The notes under the pieces were generated by a model. The model was not told the DNA's origin and did no database searches. It worked only from the letters and a program-made list of their open reading frames with translations. Below, in pieces: positions 9,246-18,352 of a stretch of 64,000 nucleotides of DNA (position 1 is its first letter; each line of letters starts with the position of its first letter). The stretch comes from Actinopolymorpha singaporensis (GTDB lineage: Bacteria > Actinomycetota > Actinomycetes > Propionibacteriales > Actinopolymorphaceae): positions 4,141,981 to 4,205,980 of the forward strand of contig NZ_LT629732.1 of assembly GCF_900104745.1 (NCBI RefSeq), in the 5' to 3' direction. The translations under genes were made by a program, and so were the position numbers.

Positions 9246-10063
9246 GTATCGCGAGACTCGGCGCAAAGGCACTCACGTACGTGGTCCTGGTGGTGCTCGC
9301 AGTGGCCTTCCTGTTGCCGCTGGTGTGGATGCTCAGCAGCTCCCTCAAGCCCGAGGCGCAGGTGCTGACGATCCCACCCGACTTCTTCCCGAACCACCCG
9401 CTGTGGAGCAACTACGCAGACGTCTTCGATCGCATCCCCACCTTCGTGTTCAACAGCGTCAAACTCGCGGCGTACAACGTGATCGGAATCCTGGTGGTGT
9501 CGTCGATGGCCGGGTATGCGTTCGCACGGCTGCAGTTCGCCGGTCGGGACATTGCGTTCATGGTTCTGCTGGCGACCTCGATCATCCCGGGTATCGCGTA
9601 CCTGATCCCGCAGTACATCGTGTTCCGGCAGATCGGCTGGATCGACACGCACTACCCGCTGTGGGTGCCGCGGGTGCTCACGCCGGTGTTCGCGACGTTC
9701 CTGATGCGGCAGGCCTTCAAGACCGTTCCCAACGAACTGGAGGATGCCGCGAAGATCGACGGTGCGTCGACGTTCGGCATCTACTGGCGGATCATGCTGC
9801 CGCAGACCAAGCCGGTGCTCGCGGCCATCGCGGTGTTCACGTTCCTGGAGTCCTGGAACGACCTGTTCGGCCCGCTGATCTACCTGAACTCCGAGAACCT
9901 CCAGACCCTGCCCGTCGCCCTGGCGCAGTTCCAGGGGGAGTACTTCAGCCAGCTCAGCCTCCTGATGGCCGGCGCGACGGTCTCGGTCGTACCAGTGATC
10001 GCCGTGTTCCTGCTGGCCCAGCGGTACTTCATCCAGGGCATCACGATGACCGGGCTGAAGTAG
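9242..10063 (+). CDS. Sugar ABC transporter permease (MalG-like)
   Basis: This 273-residue, six-helix CUT1 permease has the EAA loop LEDAAKIDGASTFGIYWRIMLP and the usual C-terminal FIQGITMTGLK ending. It pairs with the MalF-like permease, whose stop codon overlaps this start (ATGA). No ATPase gene follows. Many actinomycetes energise several CUT1 importers with one shared MsiK-type ATPase, and that is the likely arrangement here. The gene is followed after 22 bp by a glycosidase-like gene on the same strand, so import and breakdown are probably co-expressed. Confidence 0.93.
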   Translation: MSIARLGAKALTYVVLVVLAVAFLLPLVWMLSSSLKPEAQVLTIPPDFFPNHPLWSNYADVFDRIPTFVFNSVKLAAYNVIGILVVSSMAGYAFARLQFAGRDIAFMVLLATSIIPGIAYLIPQYIVFRQIGWIDTHYPLWVPRVLTPVFATFLMRQAFKTVPNELEDAAKIDGASTFGIYWRIMLPQTKPVLAAIAVFTFLESWNDLFGPLIYLNSENLQTLPVALAQFQGEYFSQLSLLMAGATVSVVPVIAVFLLAQRYFIQGITMTGLK

Positions 10064-10085
10064 CCAACAAAGAAGGAGTTGTTCG

Positions 10086-11537
10086 GTGAACGATCCTGTG
10101 GTGGCAATCCAGATCGGAGCGGTGTCGTTCGTCGACGAGGGTGTCGACGCCACGCTCGACGTGCTGGCCGAACGCGGCGGGGTCAACGCGCTGTTCCTCG
10201 CCACGCCGACGTGGACGCGTGGTACGGGCGGCCGCCAGGTGCCCGGTTACCCGCTGCCCGACCACGGCGTGCAGACGTACGACCTTGGCTGGCGTGGTGG
10301 CAACTACGCCACACCCCATCCGCAGTACTACGGCAACACCGTTCTCGGTGCGACCGGTCGGGCACCCGAGCACCCCGACCTCGACCTGTTGGCAACTGTC
10401 GTCCCACGAGCTCGTGAACGCGGGATGAAGTCGTACGCGTGGATGGAGGAGAGTGGCTCGGCCAGGGAGTTGCGCACCTATCCGAACTTCGCCAAGATTC
10501 TCGAGGTGGACGCGTGGTCGCGACCGGGTCTGCGGCCGTGCTTCAACAATCCCGACTACCGCAACTGGCACCTGGGTTTCGTCGAGGACTACGTGCACAG
10601 CTACGAGCTCGACGGGCTGGCCTGGTGTTCGGAACGGCCCGGTCCGCTGAACCTCCTCATGCAGGGGCCCGCCCAGGTCGCAGACATCGGCTGCTTCTGT
10701 CCGCACTGCAAGCGGATCGCCCGCGATCGGGGCATCGACGTCGCTCGGGCGCAGGAAGGTTACCGCGCACTGGTGGACTGGAACGCGAAGGTCGGTGCGG
10801 GTGAGCGACCCGCGGACGGCGCGTTCGTGACGTTCTGGCGGATCCTCCTCACCTATCCGGAGGTTCTCTCCTGGCAGACGCTGTGGACCGAGAGTCAACG
10901 GCAGCTCTACCGCGACATCTACGGTGTCGCGAAGGCCGGTGCGCGTGACATCGAGGTCGGCTGGCACGTCTACCACAACATCTCGTTCAGTCCCTTCTAC
11001 CGCGCTGACCAGAACTACGCGGAGATGGCGAGGTTCTCCGACTTCATCAAGGTGGTGATCTACAACAACTGCGCGGGCCCCCGCTTCTACACGTGGGTGC
11101 AGAACATCTGCGCGGGCCTGTTCGCCGACGCGGAGCCCGAGGACGTCTACCCGTTGGTGCTCAAGCTTCTCCAGCTGGACGAGGGGGCGTACGAGAAGCT
11201 GCCGCAGACCGGTTTCTCGGCCGACTACGTGCGCAGGGAGACGGCCCGCGCGGTCCAGGGGGTGGGCGGACAGGCCGCGATCTACCCGGGCATCGACATC
11301 GACATCCCGGTCGGCCTTCCCAGGGAGAACCCCGAGCCGTCCACCCATGTCGGCAAGGCGAACTGGGACACGACGCAGGGCGACCTGACGCAGTGCACGC
11401 GGGAGTCGGTGCGCGACGCGGTGCTCGCCGCGTTCGACGGTGGAGCGCAGGGTGTGGTCCTGTCCAGGAAGTACTCCGAGATGCGCCTGGACAACCTGTC
11501 CGGCGCAGGCGACGCGGTGCGCGCGCTGGAGAAGTGA
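10086..11537 (+). CDS. Glycoside-hydrolase-like TIM-barrel protein
   Basis: This 483-residue cytoplasmic protein has no signal peptide. Segments such as GGVNALFLATPTWTRG, ARERGMKSYAWMEESG, ELDGLAWCSERPG and IGCFCPHCKRIARDRGID alternate in a way typical of TIM-barrel putative glycosidases. Those families also carry the CxxC pair seen here and recur beside sugar importers. The GTG start has AAGGAG 8 nt upstream. The stop codon overlaps the start of the next gene by one base (TGATG). No precise family or catalytic pair can be assigned. A role in processing the imported sugar is inferred from the operon. Confidence 0.72.
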   Translation: MNDPVVAIQIGAVSFVDEGVDATLDVLAERGGVNALFLATPTWTRGTGGRQVPGYPLPDHGVQTYDLGWRGGNYATPHPQYYGNTVLGATGRAPEHPDLDLLATVVPRARERGMKSYAWMEESGSARELRTYPNFAKILEVDAWSRPGLRPCFNNPDYRNWHLGFVEDYVHSYELDGLAWCSERPGPLNLLMQGPAQVADIGCFCPHCKRIARDRGIDVARAQEGYRALVDWNAKVGAGERPADGAFVTFWRILLTYPEVLSWQTLWTESQRQLYRDIYGVAKAGARDIEVGWHVYHNISFSPFYRADQNYAEMARFSDFIKVVIYNNCAGPRFYTWVQNICAGLFADAEPEDVYPLVLKLLQLDEGAYEKLPQTGFSADYVRRETARAVQGVGGQAAIYPGIDIDIPVGLPRENPEPSTHVGKANWDTTQGDLTQCTRESVRDAVLAAFDGGAQGVVLSRKYSEMRLDNLSGAGDAVRALEK

Positions 11538-13681
11538 TGACGTCGCCCCGAAAGGATCCGTGGTACCGCCGCACTCTGCGATGGGGGCAGACGAACCTCA
11601 CCGAGAAGGATCCGGTGCGATACGACGCTGAGTGGTGGCGGGAGTACTGGCGCCGGACGCGTGTGCAGGGCGTGATCGTCAACGCCGGAGGCATCGTCGC
11701 CTACTACCCGAGTGCCCTGAGGCTGCAGCACCGTGCGGCCTTCCTCGGGAACCATGACCTCTACGGTGAGGTCGTACGGGCCGCGCGTGAGGAGGGGCTC
11801 GTCGTCCTGGCCCGCATGGACTCCAACCGAGCCGCCGAGGACTTCTACCTGGAGCATCCGGACTGGTTCGCCCTCGACGCCGAAGGTCGGCCATATCGGG
11901 CCGGCGACCTCTATGTGGCGTGCGTCAACGGACCGTACTACCGCTCGTACCTGCCGTCGGTCCTCGAGGAGATCATTGCTCGTAGTGCACCGGACGGAAT
12001 CACCGACAACAGCTGGAGCGGCCTTGACCGAGACCACATCTGCTACTGCGAGAACTGTCGGCGCGCCTTCAGGGCGGATGTCAACCTCTCCCTGCCCCCC
12101 TCGGTCGACTGGGCCGATGACGCCTACCGTCGTTGGATCGAGTGGAGCTACCAGCAGCGACTCGCCGTGTGGGACCTCAACAACCAGGTGACCACCGGGG
12201 CAGGCGGCGCGGACTGCCTGTGGATCGGCATGAACGGCGGCGACCTCGTCTCCCAGAGCCGGAGGTTCCGGGACCACAAGGCGATCTGCGAACGAACGCC
12301 GATCATCATGCTGGACTCCCAGTACAGGCAGGAGCGATCCGGCTTCCAGGCCAACGGTGACAGCGGAAAGGTGCTGCACGGTCTGCTGGGGTGGGACGCG
12401 CTGGTTCCGGAGAGCACGGCGATGTACGACGCGGGCACGCCGACCTTCCGCCTGGGCAGCAAGCCTGAGCCTGAGGCCCGGATGTGGGCGGTGGAGGGGT
12501 TCGCCGCGGGCATCCAGCCCTGGTGGCACCACATCGGCTCAGTGCACGAGGACCGCCGGCAGTACGCCACGGCACCGCGGTTGTTCGGCTGGCACGAACG
12601 ACATCAGGATGTGCTGGTCGACCGGACCCCGATCGCCACGGTGGGCGTCGTGTGGAGTCAGCGGAGCATCGACTTCCACGGCCGCGATGATGCGGAGAGC
12701 CGCAGCATGCTGCCCTACCGCGGGTTCACCGACGCGCTGATCCGCGACCGGATTCCGTACCTGCCCGTGCATGCCGATCACATAGCCAGGGACGGCGCCG
12801 ATCTTGCGGTGCTGGTCGTGCCGAACGTCGGTGCGCTCACCGAGGCGCAGTGCGACGGCATCCGAGCGTACGCCGAGGCGGGTGGGGGACTGGTGGTCAG
12901 CGGGGAGTCCAGCGCCTACGACGAATGGGGAGAGCGGCGCCCGGATCTCGGCTTGGCAGACCTGCTCGGTGTCCACCCGACCTGGACCCACCACGGCACC
13001 TCCGGCATTTCGCCGGCGAGCTGGGAGACGTACGGTACCCACACCTACCTGCGGCTCTATGCCGGGACGTCGCCGGCCGCGGACCTCGCAAGAGGCTTCG
13101 AGCAGACCGAGTTGCTGCCGTTCGGTGGTCGCCTGGAGGTCGTGCGGCCAGAACCCGATGTCAACGTCGCCCTGACATGGGTGCCGCCGTTTCCGATCTA
13201 CCCGCCGGAGAAGTCCTGGATGGCCTCGCCGCGTACGGACCTTCCTGCGGTCGTGACCCGCGTAGGGGCGAACGGCAGCCGGGCGGCTTACCTCGCGGCC
13301 GACGTCGACCGCTGCTACGCGAGGTACCACCACCCCGACCACGGGAGGCTGCTCGCCAACGTCGTGCGCTGGGCAGCCCGCGACGTCGTGCCCCTCGCGG
13401 TCGAGGGGGCGGGCGTCGTGGACTGCCATCTCTACCGCAAGGGCACGTCGCTCGTGCTCCATCTGGTCAACCTGGACCAGGGTGGCGCCTGGCGCGGCCG
13501 GCTGCAGGAGCTCACCCCGTCAGGTCCGTTCGAGGTTCGCGTACGGCCCCCTGCGGGTGTGTCGCCCGTCCGGGCGGAGTTCCTCGTCGCCGGAGGCGAT
13601 GCCGAACTCGGTCATGACGGCGGATGGGTGAGGTTCCGAGCCGAGCGAGTGGTCGACCACGAGGTTGTGGTCCTGAGCTAG
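11537..13681 (+). CDS. Glycoside hydrolase with beta-galactosidase-trimerisation-like domain
   Basis: This 714-residue protein lacks a signal peptide. The N-terminal half looks like a TIM barrel (VQGVIVNAGGIVAYYPS, LVVLARMDSNRAAEDFY, PDGITDNSWSGLDRDHICYC). The second half contains a flavodoxin-like region (HIARDGADLAVLVVPNVGALTEAQ, AYAEAGGGLVVSGESS) as in the trimerisation domain of GH42-type enzymes, and a small C-terminal beta domain. CxxC (CYCENC) recurs as in the preceding protein, so the two may be related or act together. The start overlaps the upstream stop. It ends the importer operon, with a hairpin directly after the stop. Confidence 0.75.
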   Translation: MTSPRKDPWYRRTLRWGQTNLTEKDPVRYDAEWWREYWRRTRVQGVIVNAGGIVAYYPSALRLQHRAAFLGNHDLYGEVVRAAREEGLVVLARMDSNRAAEDFYLEHPDWFALDAEGRPYRAGDLYVACVNGPYYRSYLPSVLEEIIARSAPDGITDNSWSGLDRDHICYCENCRRAFRADVNLSLPPSVDWADDAYRRWIEWSYQQRLAVWDLNNQVTTGAGGADCLWIGMNGGDLVSQSRRFRDHKAICERTPIIMLDSQYRQERSGFQANGDSGKVLHGLLGWDALVPESTAMYDAGTPTFRLGSKPEPEARMWAVEGFAAGIQPWWHHIGSVHEDRRQYATAPRLFGWHERHQDVLVDRTPIATVGVVWSQRSIDFHGRDDAESRSMLPYRGFTDALIRDRIPYLPVHADHIARDGADLAVLVVPNVGALTEAQCDGIRAYAEAGGGLVVSGESSAYDEWGERRPDLGLADLLGVHPTWTHHGTSGISPASWETYGTHTYLRLYAGTSPAADLARGFEQTELLPFGGRLEVVRPEPDVNVALTWVPPFPIYPPEKSWMASPRTDLPAVVTRVGANGSRAAYLAADVDRCYARYHHPDHGRLLANVVRWAARDVVPLAVEGAGVVDCHLYRKGTSLVLHLVNLDQGGAWRGRLQELTPSGPFEVRVRPPAGVSPVRAEFLVAGGDAELGHDGGWVRFRAERVVDHEVVVLS

Positions 13682-13701
13682 CCGGCTACTGGCGAGCCGG
13701 C
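13681..13701 (+). terminator. Hairpin terminator candidate after the importer operon
   Basis: A 7-bp perfect inverted repeat (GCCGGCT / AGCCGGC) with a 7-nt loop starts at the last base of the stop codon. It lies between convergent genes. There is no T-tract, as is common in actinomycetes, so it may be a weak or protein-assisted terminator. Confidence 0.5.
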
Positions 13702-13756
13702 GCCACCCGAACGACGACGCCGACGCCGGTGCGCCGTCCGGGCAACGCGGTCGCGC

Positions 13757-14266
13757 CTACTGGCCCGTGGCGGCGAACCAGGCGCCGTCGGGTGAGGTGA
13801 CGAAGACGATTGGTGCGAGGCAAGGGGAGGGGAGCCTGACCTTGTCCCTGATCACGATGTCGCCGTCCGGTGTGGCCGGTGCGGTGGCGGTCGCCACGTT
13901 CACCGTGGCGGCGGTTCCCGCGCTGGTGGACAGGCAGCTGACCACGGCCTTGAGGGCCGGAACCGGATTCGTGCCCTGCCGTTCGACAGGTACGGGCGCG
14001 CGCCGGGCGAGTACCAGCCCCTCGACGGTGATCTGCAGCCTGCCGTCGCCTCGCAGCTCACCATGGGCGGATTCGATCTCCCATGGCAGGCCGCCCCCGG
14101 GTACGGATCGGATCGCGTTGCCCGCCCCGGTGTACGGCTCGGTGACCGGAGCCAACTCGTCGAAGGACAGGATCTTCCTGCCTTCACCCGCGCTCGCGGC
14201 CGCCACGGGAAGGGCCAGCAACACCGCGAGCAAGCTCGCGACCAGGAGGGCCAGGCGTCGTTTCAT
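13757..14266 (-). CDS. Small secreted protein of unknown function
   Basis: This 169-residue protein has a clear Sec signal peptide: MKRR, then a long Leu/Ala/Val stretch, with cleavage likely after AAASA. The mature part is about 140 residues with two cysteines (CLSTS and SPCLAP) that may form a disulfide. ATG 14266 is chosen because GGAG lies about 8 nt upstream and the signal peptide begins there. The frame is open further upstream without coding character. It is convergent with the glycosidase gene and divergent from an SDR gene. No family was recognised. Confidence 0.72.
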   Translation of the reverse strand: MKRRLALLVASLLAVLLALPVAAASAGEGRKILSFDELAPVTEPYTGAGNAIRSVPGGGLPWEIESAHGELRGDGRLQITVEGLVLARRAPVPVERQGTNPVPALKAVVSCLSTSAGTAATVNVATATAPATPDGDIVIRDKVRLPSPCLAPIVFVTSPDGAWFAATGQ

Positions 14267-14406
14267 CGTTGTCTCCGTTCCTCGGTACGGCGGTGATGTG
14301 CCGGTATCACGGGCCACGTGAGACGACGGTTCAGGCAATCGAGAAAACCTGCTCCGATCGTGAGACCCCGACCTCTCCGGCTCGGCTCCACTGAGAGGGT
14401 TCGCGC

Positions 14407-15297
14407 ATGACCAGTGCACAGCAAGGACGCCGGGTGTTGATCACGGGCGCTTCCGGCAATGCAGGCAGCGCGATCGCCCGGCTTGCCCGGGAGGCCGGCT
14501 TCGACGTACGGCTGGCCGACGTCGCGCCGCCGAATGATCACGATCTTGGTGACGGGGAGTTCGTTCGTTGTGACACCCGGACGCCGGCCGACGTGGACCG
14601 GGCCGTTCGCGGATGTGACGCGGTGGTCCACCTGGCGGCGTGGCACTGTGCCCACGAGCCGCCGGTCAGTGACGAAACCATCTTCGCTGTCAATGTGGAC
14701 GGCACGTTCAACGTCGTTCAGGCCTGCCGCGCTCATGGCGTTTCGTCGGTGGTCTTCGCATCCTCGATGGCTTATGGGTGGGGCGGCGTCTACGGCGTGA
14801 CGAAGGTGGTCGGCGAGGATCTGTGGCGCATGCACCACGAGACCACGGGCGCCTCCGTCGCGCTGCTCCGCTACCACGACTTCGTTCCCAAGCCGTACCT
14901 CGCCTGGGGCGCCATGCTGTTGCGCAACGGTGTGGACCGGCGCGACGTGGCGTCGGCCACGGTCGCGGCTCTGCACGGCGTCATGGAGCACAAGGTGGAT
15001 GTCTTTCGCTCGATCGTGCACACCGACCACGGCATGCCGGCTTCGGTCGCCGGGCATTTCGCCGACCAGGGCAGGGCTTGGTGCGACGAGCAGGTGCCCG
15101 GCTCTGCGGAGTTGCTCGATCGGTACGGGATCGAGTTGCCCACGCAGGTGGAGCAGCACGACCTCACCGAGGCCGACCGGGTGCTCGGCTGGCGCCCGAG
15201 GTACGGAATCGTCGACTTCCTGGCAGATCTTCGGCGGCGCGACGCCCGCGGAGAGGACGTGACGTCGTTGTGGGCGCCCGGACAGACCCCCGAGTGA
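14407..15297 (+). CDS. NAD-dependent epimerase/dehydratase (extended SDR)
   Basis: This 296-residue Rossmann-fold protein has the nucleotide-binding motif GASGNAG (residues 14-20) and the catalytic YxxxK at Tyr129/Lys133. An upstream SSM supplies the serine. It is expected to oxidise, reduce or epimerise a sugar derivative. It resembles the SDR encoded at 17453 in several unusual segments (AWHC/AWHG and RYHDF/RPHDF), so the two are likely paralogues acting in one pathway. The weak GAGAGGG is the probable ribosome binding site. It opens a block of four oxidoreductase genes. Confidence 0.88.
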   Translation: MTSAQQGRRVLITGASGNAGSAIARLAREAGFDVRLADVAPPNDHDLGDGEFVRCDTRTPADVDRAVRGCDAVVHLAAWHCAHEPPVSDETIFAVNVDGTFNVVQACRAHGVSSVVFASSMAYGWGGVYGVTKVVGEDLWRMHHETTGASVALLRYHDFVPKPYLAWGAMLLRNGVDRRDVASATVAALHGVMEHKVDVFRSIVHTDHGMPASVAGHFADQGRAWCDEQVPGSAELLDRYGIELPTQVEQHDLTEADRVLGWRPRYGIVDFLADLRRRDARGEDVTSLWAPGQTPE

Positions 15298-15326
15298 ACG
15301 ACGTACCGCAGCACGGAGCGCATTCG

Positions 15327-15376
15327 GCGGTGTCCAGCAGTGGTCAGCGGTGTTCAGCGGTATTCAGCAGTGCTGC
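15327..15376. repeat. Five imperfect 10-bp tandem repeats
   Basis: The 215-bp gap before the first aldo/keto reductase gene contains five 10-bp units close to GCRGTGTTCA. The period is near one helical turn, so it could present a repeated protein site on one DNA face. No function is shown and no other feature is visible in this gap. Confidence 0.7.
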
Positions 15377-15512
15377 CGCTCGGGTCGAGCATGGCTGGCT
15401 ATTGGACACCCGCCGGTTGCCCCCGCCAGGCTGATGACCGGCCGCGCTCTACACCGGCCGGTCGTGCGACGACGCACTGGCAACGACTGACGACAGCGGG
15501 CGAGGGAGAAGC

Positions 15513-16433
15513 ATGGCCGGCACGCTTGCCACTCGAAAGCTGGGCTCCACGGGCCTGGAGGTCACCAGGCTGGGATTCGGCGCCATGGAAGTACGTGGCG
15601 AACGGATCTGGGGTGGCCGGCCGGTCCGCGACGAACAGGCGCGGGACATTCTCGGGGCAGTCCTGGACGCCGGGATCACCTTCGTCGACACCGCCAATGA
15701 CTACGGGAAGAGTGAGGCCTACATCGGCCGTTTCATCTCCGAGCGCCGGAAGGAGTACGTCCTCGCGACGAAGTGCGGTTGTTCGATGATCCCGGCCGGC
15801 GACCACGACGAGACCCCGCATCAGTGGGACCGAAAGCACCTGCTGGGCAACATCGACGACAGCCTGTACAAGCTCGGCACGGACCAGGTCGACCTGCTGC
15901 AGTTGCACAATCCGTCGGTGGCGCTCGCCGAGGAACACCGGCTCGTCGACACCCTGCGCGAGATCCAGGCCTCGGGCAAGGCGAGGTTCATCGGCGCCTC
16001 GTCCACCTCGCCCGACCTCGGTACGTACATCGACTGGGGCGTCTTCGACGCCTTCCAGATTCCGTACTCCGCACTCGAACGACGCCACGAGGACCTCATC
16101 ACGAAGGCGCACGCGGCAGGGGCCGGCACGATCATCCGCGGCGGAGTGGCGCGGGGGGAGCCCGGCGCCGGGCTCGGTGCGGCCGACCGCTGGGCGACGT
16201 GGGAACGGGCGAAGCTGGACGAACTCCTCGACGAGGGCGAGAGCCGTACGCAGTGGCAACTGCGGTTCACCCTCAGCCACCCCGGCGTCGACACGATCAT
16301 CGTCGGCACGCTGAACCCTGCGCACCTGGCGGAGAACGTCAGGGCTGCCCAGGCCGGTCCGCTCGCCGACGACGTGTACGAAGAGGCCAAGCGACGTCTC
16401 GACGAGGCGGGCGAGTCCCCGGAGAAGGGCTGA
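15513..16433 (+). CDS. Aldo/keto reductase
   Basis: This 306-residue (alpha/beta)8 NADPH-dependent oxidoreductase shows the catalytic tetrad in order: Asp in FVDTAND, Tyr in DYGKSE, Lys in ATKCG and His in LLQLHN. The N-terminus RKLGSTGLEVTRLGFGAM is typical of the YdhF/Tas-like group. Context suggests an aldehyde or keto-sugar substrate. The next gene, a second aldo/keto reductase, starts 5 bp after the stop, so the two are co-transcribed. The start has GGGAG upstream. Confidence 0.92.
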   Translation: MAGTLATRKLGSTGLEVTRLGFGAMEVRGERIWGGRPVRDEQARDILGAVLDAGITFVDTANDYGKSEAYIGRFISERRKEYVLATKCGCSMIPAGDHDETPHQWDRKHLLGNIDDSLYKLGTDQVDLLQLHNPSVALAEEHRLVDTLREIQASGKARFIGASSTSPDLGTYIDWGVFDAFQIPYSALERRHEDLITKAHAAGAGTIIRGGVARGEPGAGLGAADRWATWERAKLDELLDEGESRTQWQLRFTLSHPGVDTIIVGTLNPAHLAENVRAAQAGPLADDVYEEAKRRLDEAGESPEKG

Positions 16434-16438
16434 CGACC

Positions 16439-17416
16439 ATGGCCGAGAAGGCAGGCTCCACCCAGCGCCGGCCGCTTGGACGGTCCGGCCTCGAGGTGAG
16501 CGCGATCGGATTCGGCTGCTGGGCGATCGGTGGCCCGCACAGCCGTAACGGAGAGCCGATCGGCTGGGGCGAGGTCGACGACGAGGAGTCGGTCGCCGCG
16601 ATTCATGCCGCCCTCGACGAGGGCGTGACCTTCTTCGACACCGCCGACGTGTACGGCTGTGGGCACAGCGAGCGGGTACTGGCACGGGCGTTGCGTGGGC
16701 GACGGGACGGCGTGGTGGTGGCCACGAAGTTCGGGTTCACCTACGACGAGGAGCGGCGGGAGTCACCGGGCACCGACGACTCGCCCGCCTACGTCCGTAA
16801 GGCGTGTGAGGCGAGCCTGCGCCGCCTCGAGACCGACGTCATCGACCTGCTGCAGTTCCACCTCGGAGGCTGTGACCCGGCCGCCGCCGAGGACGTGCTG
16901 GCAGTCCTCGAGGACCTGGTCGACGAGGGCAAGATCCGTTCGTTCGGCTGGAGCACCGACGATCCCGAACGCGCCGCGATGTTCGCCGCCAGCCCGCACT
17001 GCGCGGCGATCCAGCAGGCGTTCAACGTGCTCGGCGGCAACGCCGAGACGCTTGCGGTCTGCGAGGCCAACGGCCTCGCCGGCATCGTTCGTGGCCCGCT
17101 CGGGATGGGTGTTCTGTCGGGGAAGATGAGCGCCGACACGAGGTTCGCCGCCGACGACGTACGCCACGGCTGGGACTTCAGGGGAAACCAGGCTGACACG
17201 CTCGCTGCGGTCGACCGGGTCCGCGAGGTTCTCACGTCCAACGGGCGCACCCTCGCCCAGGGCGCGTTGTGCTGGCTGCTGGCCCGTAGTCCTGTCTTCG
17301 TGCCGATCCCCGGCTGCCGTACGGTCGCGCAGGCCCGCGAGAACGCCGGTGCGCTGCGGCACGGTCCCTTGTCAGCTGAGGAGATGGCCGCGGTGGAGTC
17401 CGCGCTCGGGCGATAG
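16439..17416 (+). CDS. Aldo/keto reductase (second copy)
   Basis: This 325-residue aldo/keto reductase has the tetrad Asp (FFDTAD), Tyr (VYGCGHSE), Lys (ATKFG) and His (LLQFHL). It also has the C-terminal cofactor segment VFVPIPGCRTVAQARENAGAL. ATG 16439 is used because it follows the previous stop by 5 bp and begins at the conserved RPLGRSGLEVSAIGFG. It is clearly different from the preceding reductase, so the pair probably catalyses two steps or works on two substrates. It is followed after 36 bp by an SDR gene. Confidence 0.92.
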   Translation: MAEKAGSTQRRPLGRSGLEVSAIGFGCWAIGGPHSRNGEPIGWGEVDDEESVAAIHAALDEGVTFFDTADVYGCGHSERVLARALRGRRDGVVVATKFGFTYDEERRESPGTDDSPAYVRKACEASLRRLETDVIDLLQFHLGGCDPAAAEDVLAVLEDLVDEGKIRSFGWSTDDPERAAMFAASPHCAAIQQAFNVLGGNAETLAVCEANGLAGIVRGPLGMGVLSGKMSADTRFAADDVRHGWDFRGNQADTLAAVDRVREVLTSNGRTLAQGALCWLLARSPVFVPIPGCRTVAQARENAGALRHGPLSAEEMAAVESALGR

Positions 17417-17452
17417 GCCCAGGCGAAGAGCCTTGCGGGAAGGGAACAAAGC

Positions 17453-18352
17453 ATGCGGATTCTGGTGACGGGCGCGGGCAGCAACGTGGGAAGGGGCATC
17501 GTGGCGCGGCTGCGTGCCGCCGGGCACGATCTCGTGCTGTCCGACCTCGTCCCCCTTCCGGACCTGCCCCAGTTCGCCGGCCTGCCGTTCGTGCAGTGCG
17601 ACATCCAGGCCGGCTTCGGGCTCGAAGGGGCCGCGCAGGGCTGCGAGGTGTTGCTCCATCTGCCCGCCTGGCACGGCATCCACTCCGGGGTCAAGACCGA
17701 GGCCGACTTCTGGCGACTGAACGTCGACGGCACGTTCTGGGCGTTGCAGGCGGCGCGTTCGGCCGGCATTCACAGGCTGGTCTTCCTGTCCTCGCAGTCC
17801 TGGCACGACCACTACGGAAAGTACGGCTTCACCAAGCAGGTCGGTGAGGAGCTGTGCGAATACCACCGGCGCAACCACGGCTTGCGCTACGTCGCGATCC
17901 GTCCACACGACTTCACGCCATGGGGGAACGACTACCTCAACCGTTACGGCGCACGCCTGCTGTACGGCGGGGTCGACCGGGAGGACGTCCTCGGGTATGT
18001 CGAGGCAGCGGTCGAGCATCTGGGACCGGACCTCCCCGGCGGCGCGGATCCCGAAGGCCTGGTGGTCGACGCCGTACGACCCAACGCCTATTCCGAGGAC
18101 CAGGTGCGGGACTGGGAGGACGACCCTCTGGCTGCCTGCGAACGGGTGTTCCCGGGCTCACGCGACCTCATCGAGCGGTACGCGATCGACGTGCGCCGCC
18201 GGCCCTCGGTGGTGGCCGGTGGCGACGAGGGAGTCGGCGCCGCGATCGGCTACACACCGACCCGCCACTTCGGCACCTTCCTGGACGAGCTCCGAAGGCT
18301 GGACAGCACCGGCGGACCGGATGCGGTCCATGCCCTCACCTGCCCGTACTGA
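17453..18352 (+). CDS. NAD-dependent epimerase/dehydratase (second SDR)
   Basis: This 299-residue extended SDR has TGAGSNVG at residues 6-13 and YxxxK at Tyr124/Lys128 (YGFTK) with SSQS just upstream. It closes the SDR-AKR-AKR-SDR block and resembles the first SDR in gene order and in local motifs, pointing to an ancient duplication. A good ribosome binding site (GGGAA with AGG) precedes the ATG. The substrate is probably a sugar or sugar acid from the imported glycan; this is inferred from neighbours only. Confidence 0.88.
   Translation: MRILVTGAGSNVGRGIVARLRAAGHDLVLSDLVPLPDLPQFAGLPFVQCDIQAGFGLEGAAQGCEVLLHLPAWHGIHSGVKTEADFWRLNVDGTFWALQAARSAGIHRLVFLSSQSWHDHYGKYGFTKQVGEELCEYHRRNHGLRYVAIRPHDFTPWGNDYLNRYGARLLYGGVDREDVLGYVEAAVEHLGPDLPGGADPEGLVVDAVRPNAYSEDQVRDWEDDPLAACERVFPGSRDLIERYAIDVRRRPSVVAGGDEGVGAAIGYTPTRHFGTFLDELRRLDSTGGPDAVHALTCPY

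Noticed and set aside
14293-14310. GTGAT/ATCAC inverted repeat between divergent genes
   Set aside because: Only 5-bp arms with an 8-nt spacer; too short to support an operator.
14553-14560. Other GGTGACGG-like sequences in genes
   Set aside because: Single copies occur by chance in GC-rich coding DNA. Only pairs with an 11-bp period in front of genes were counted.
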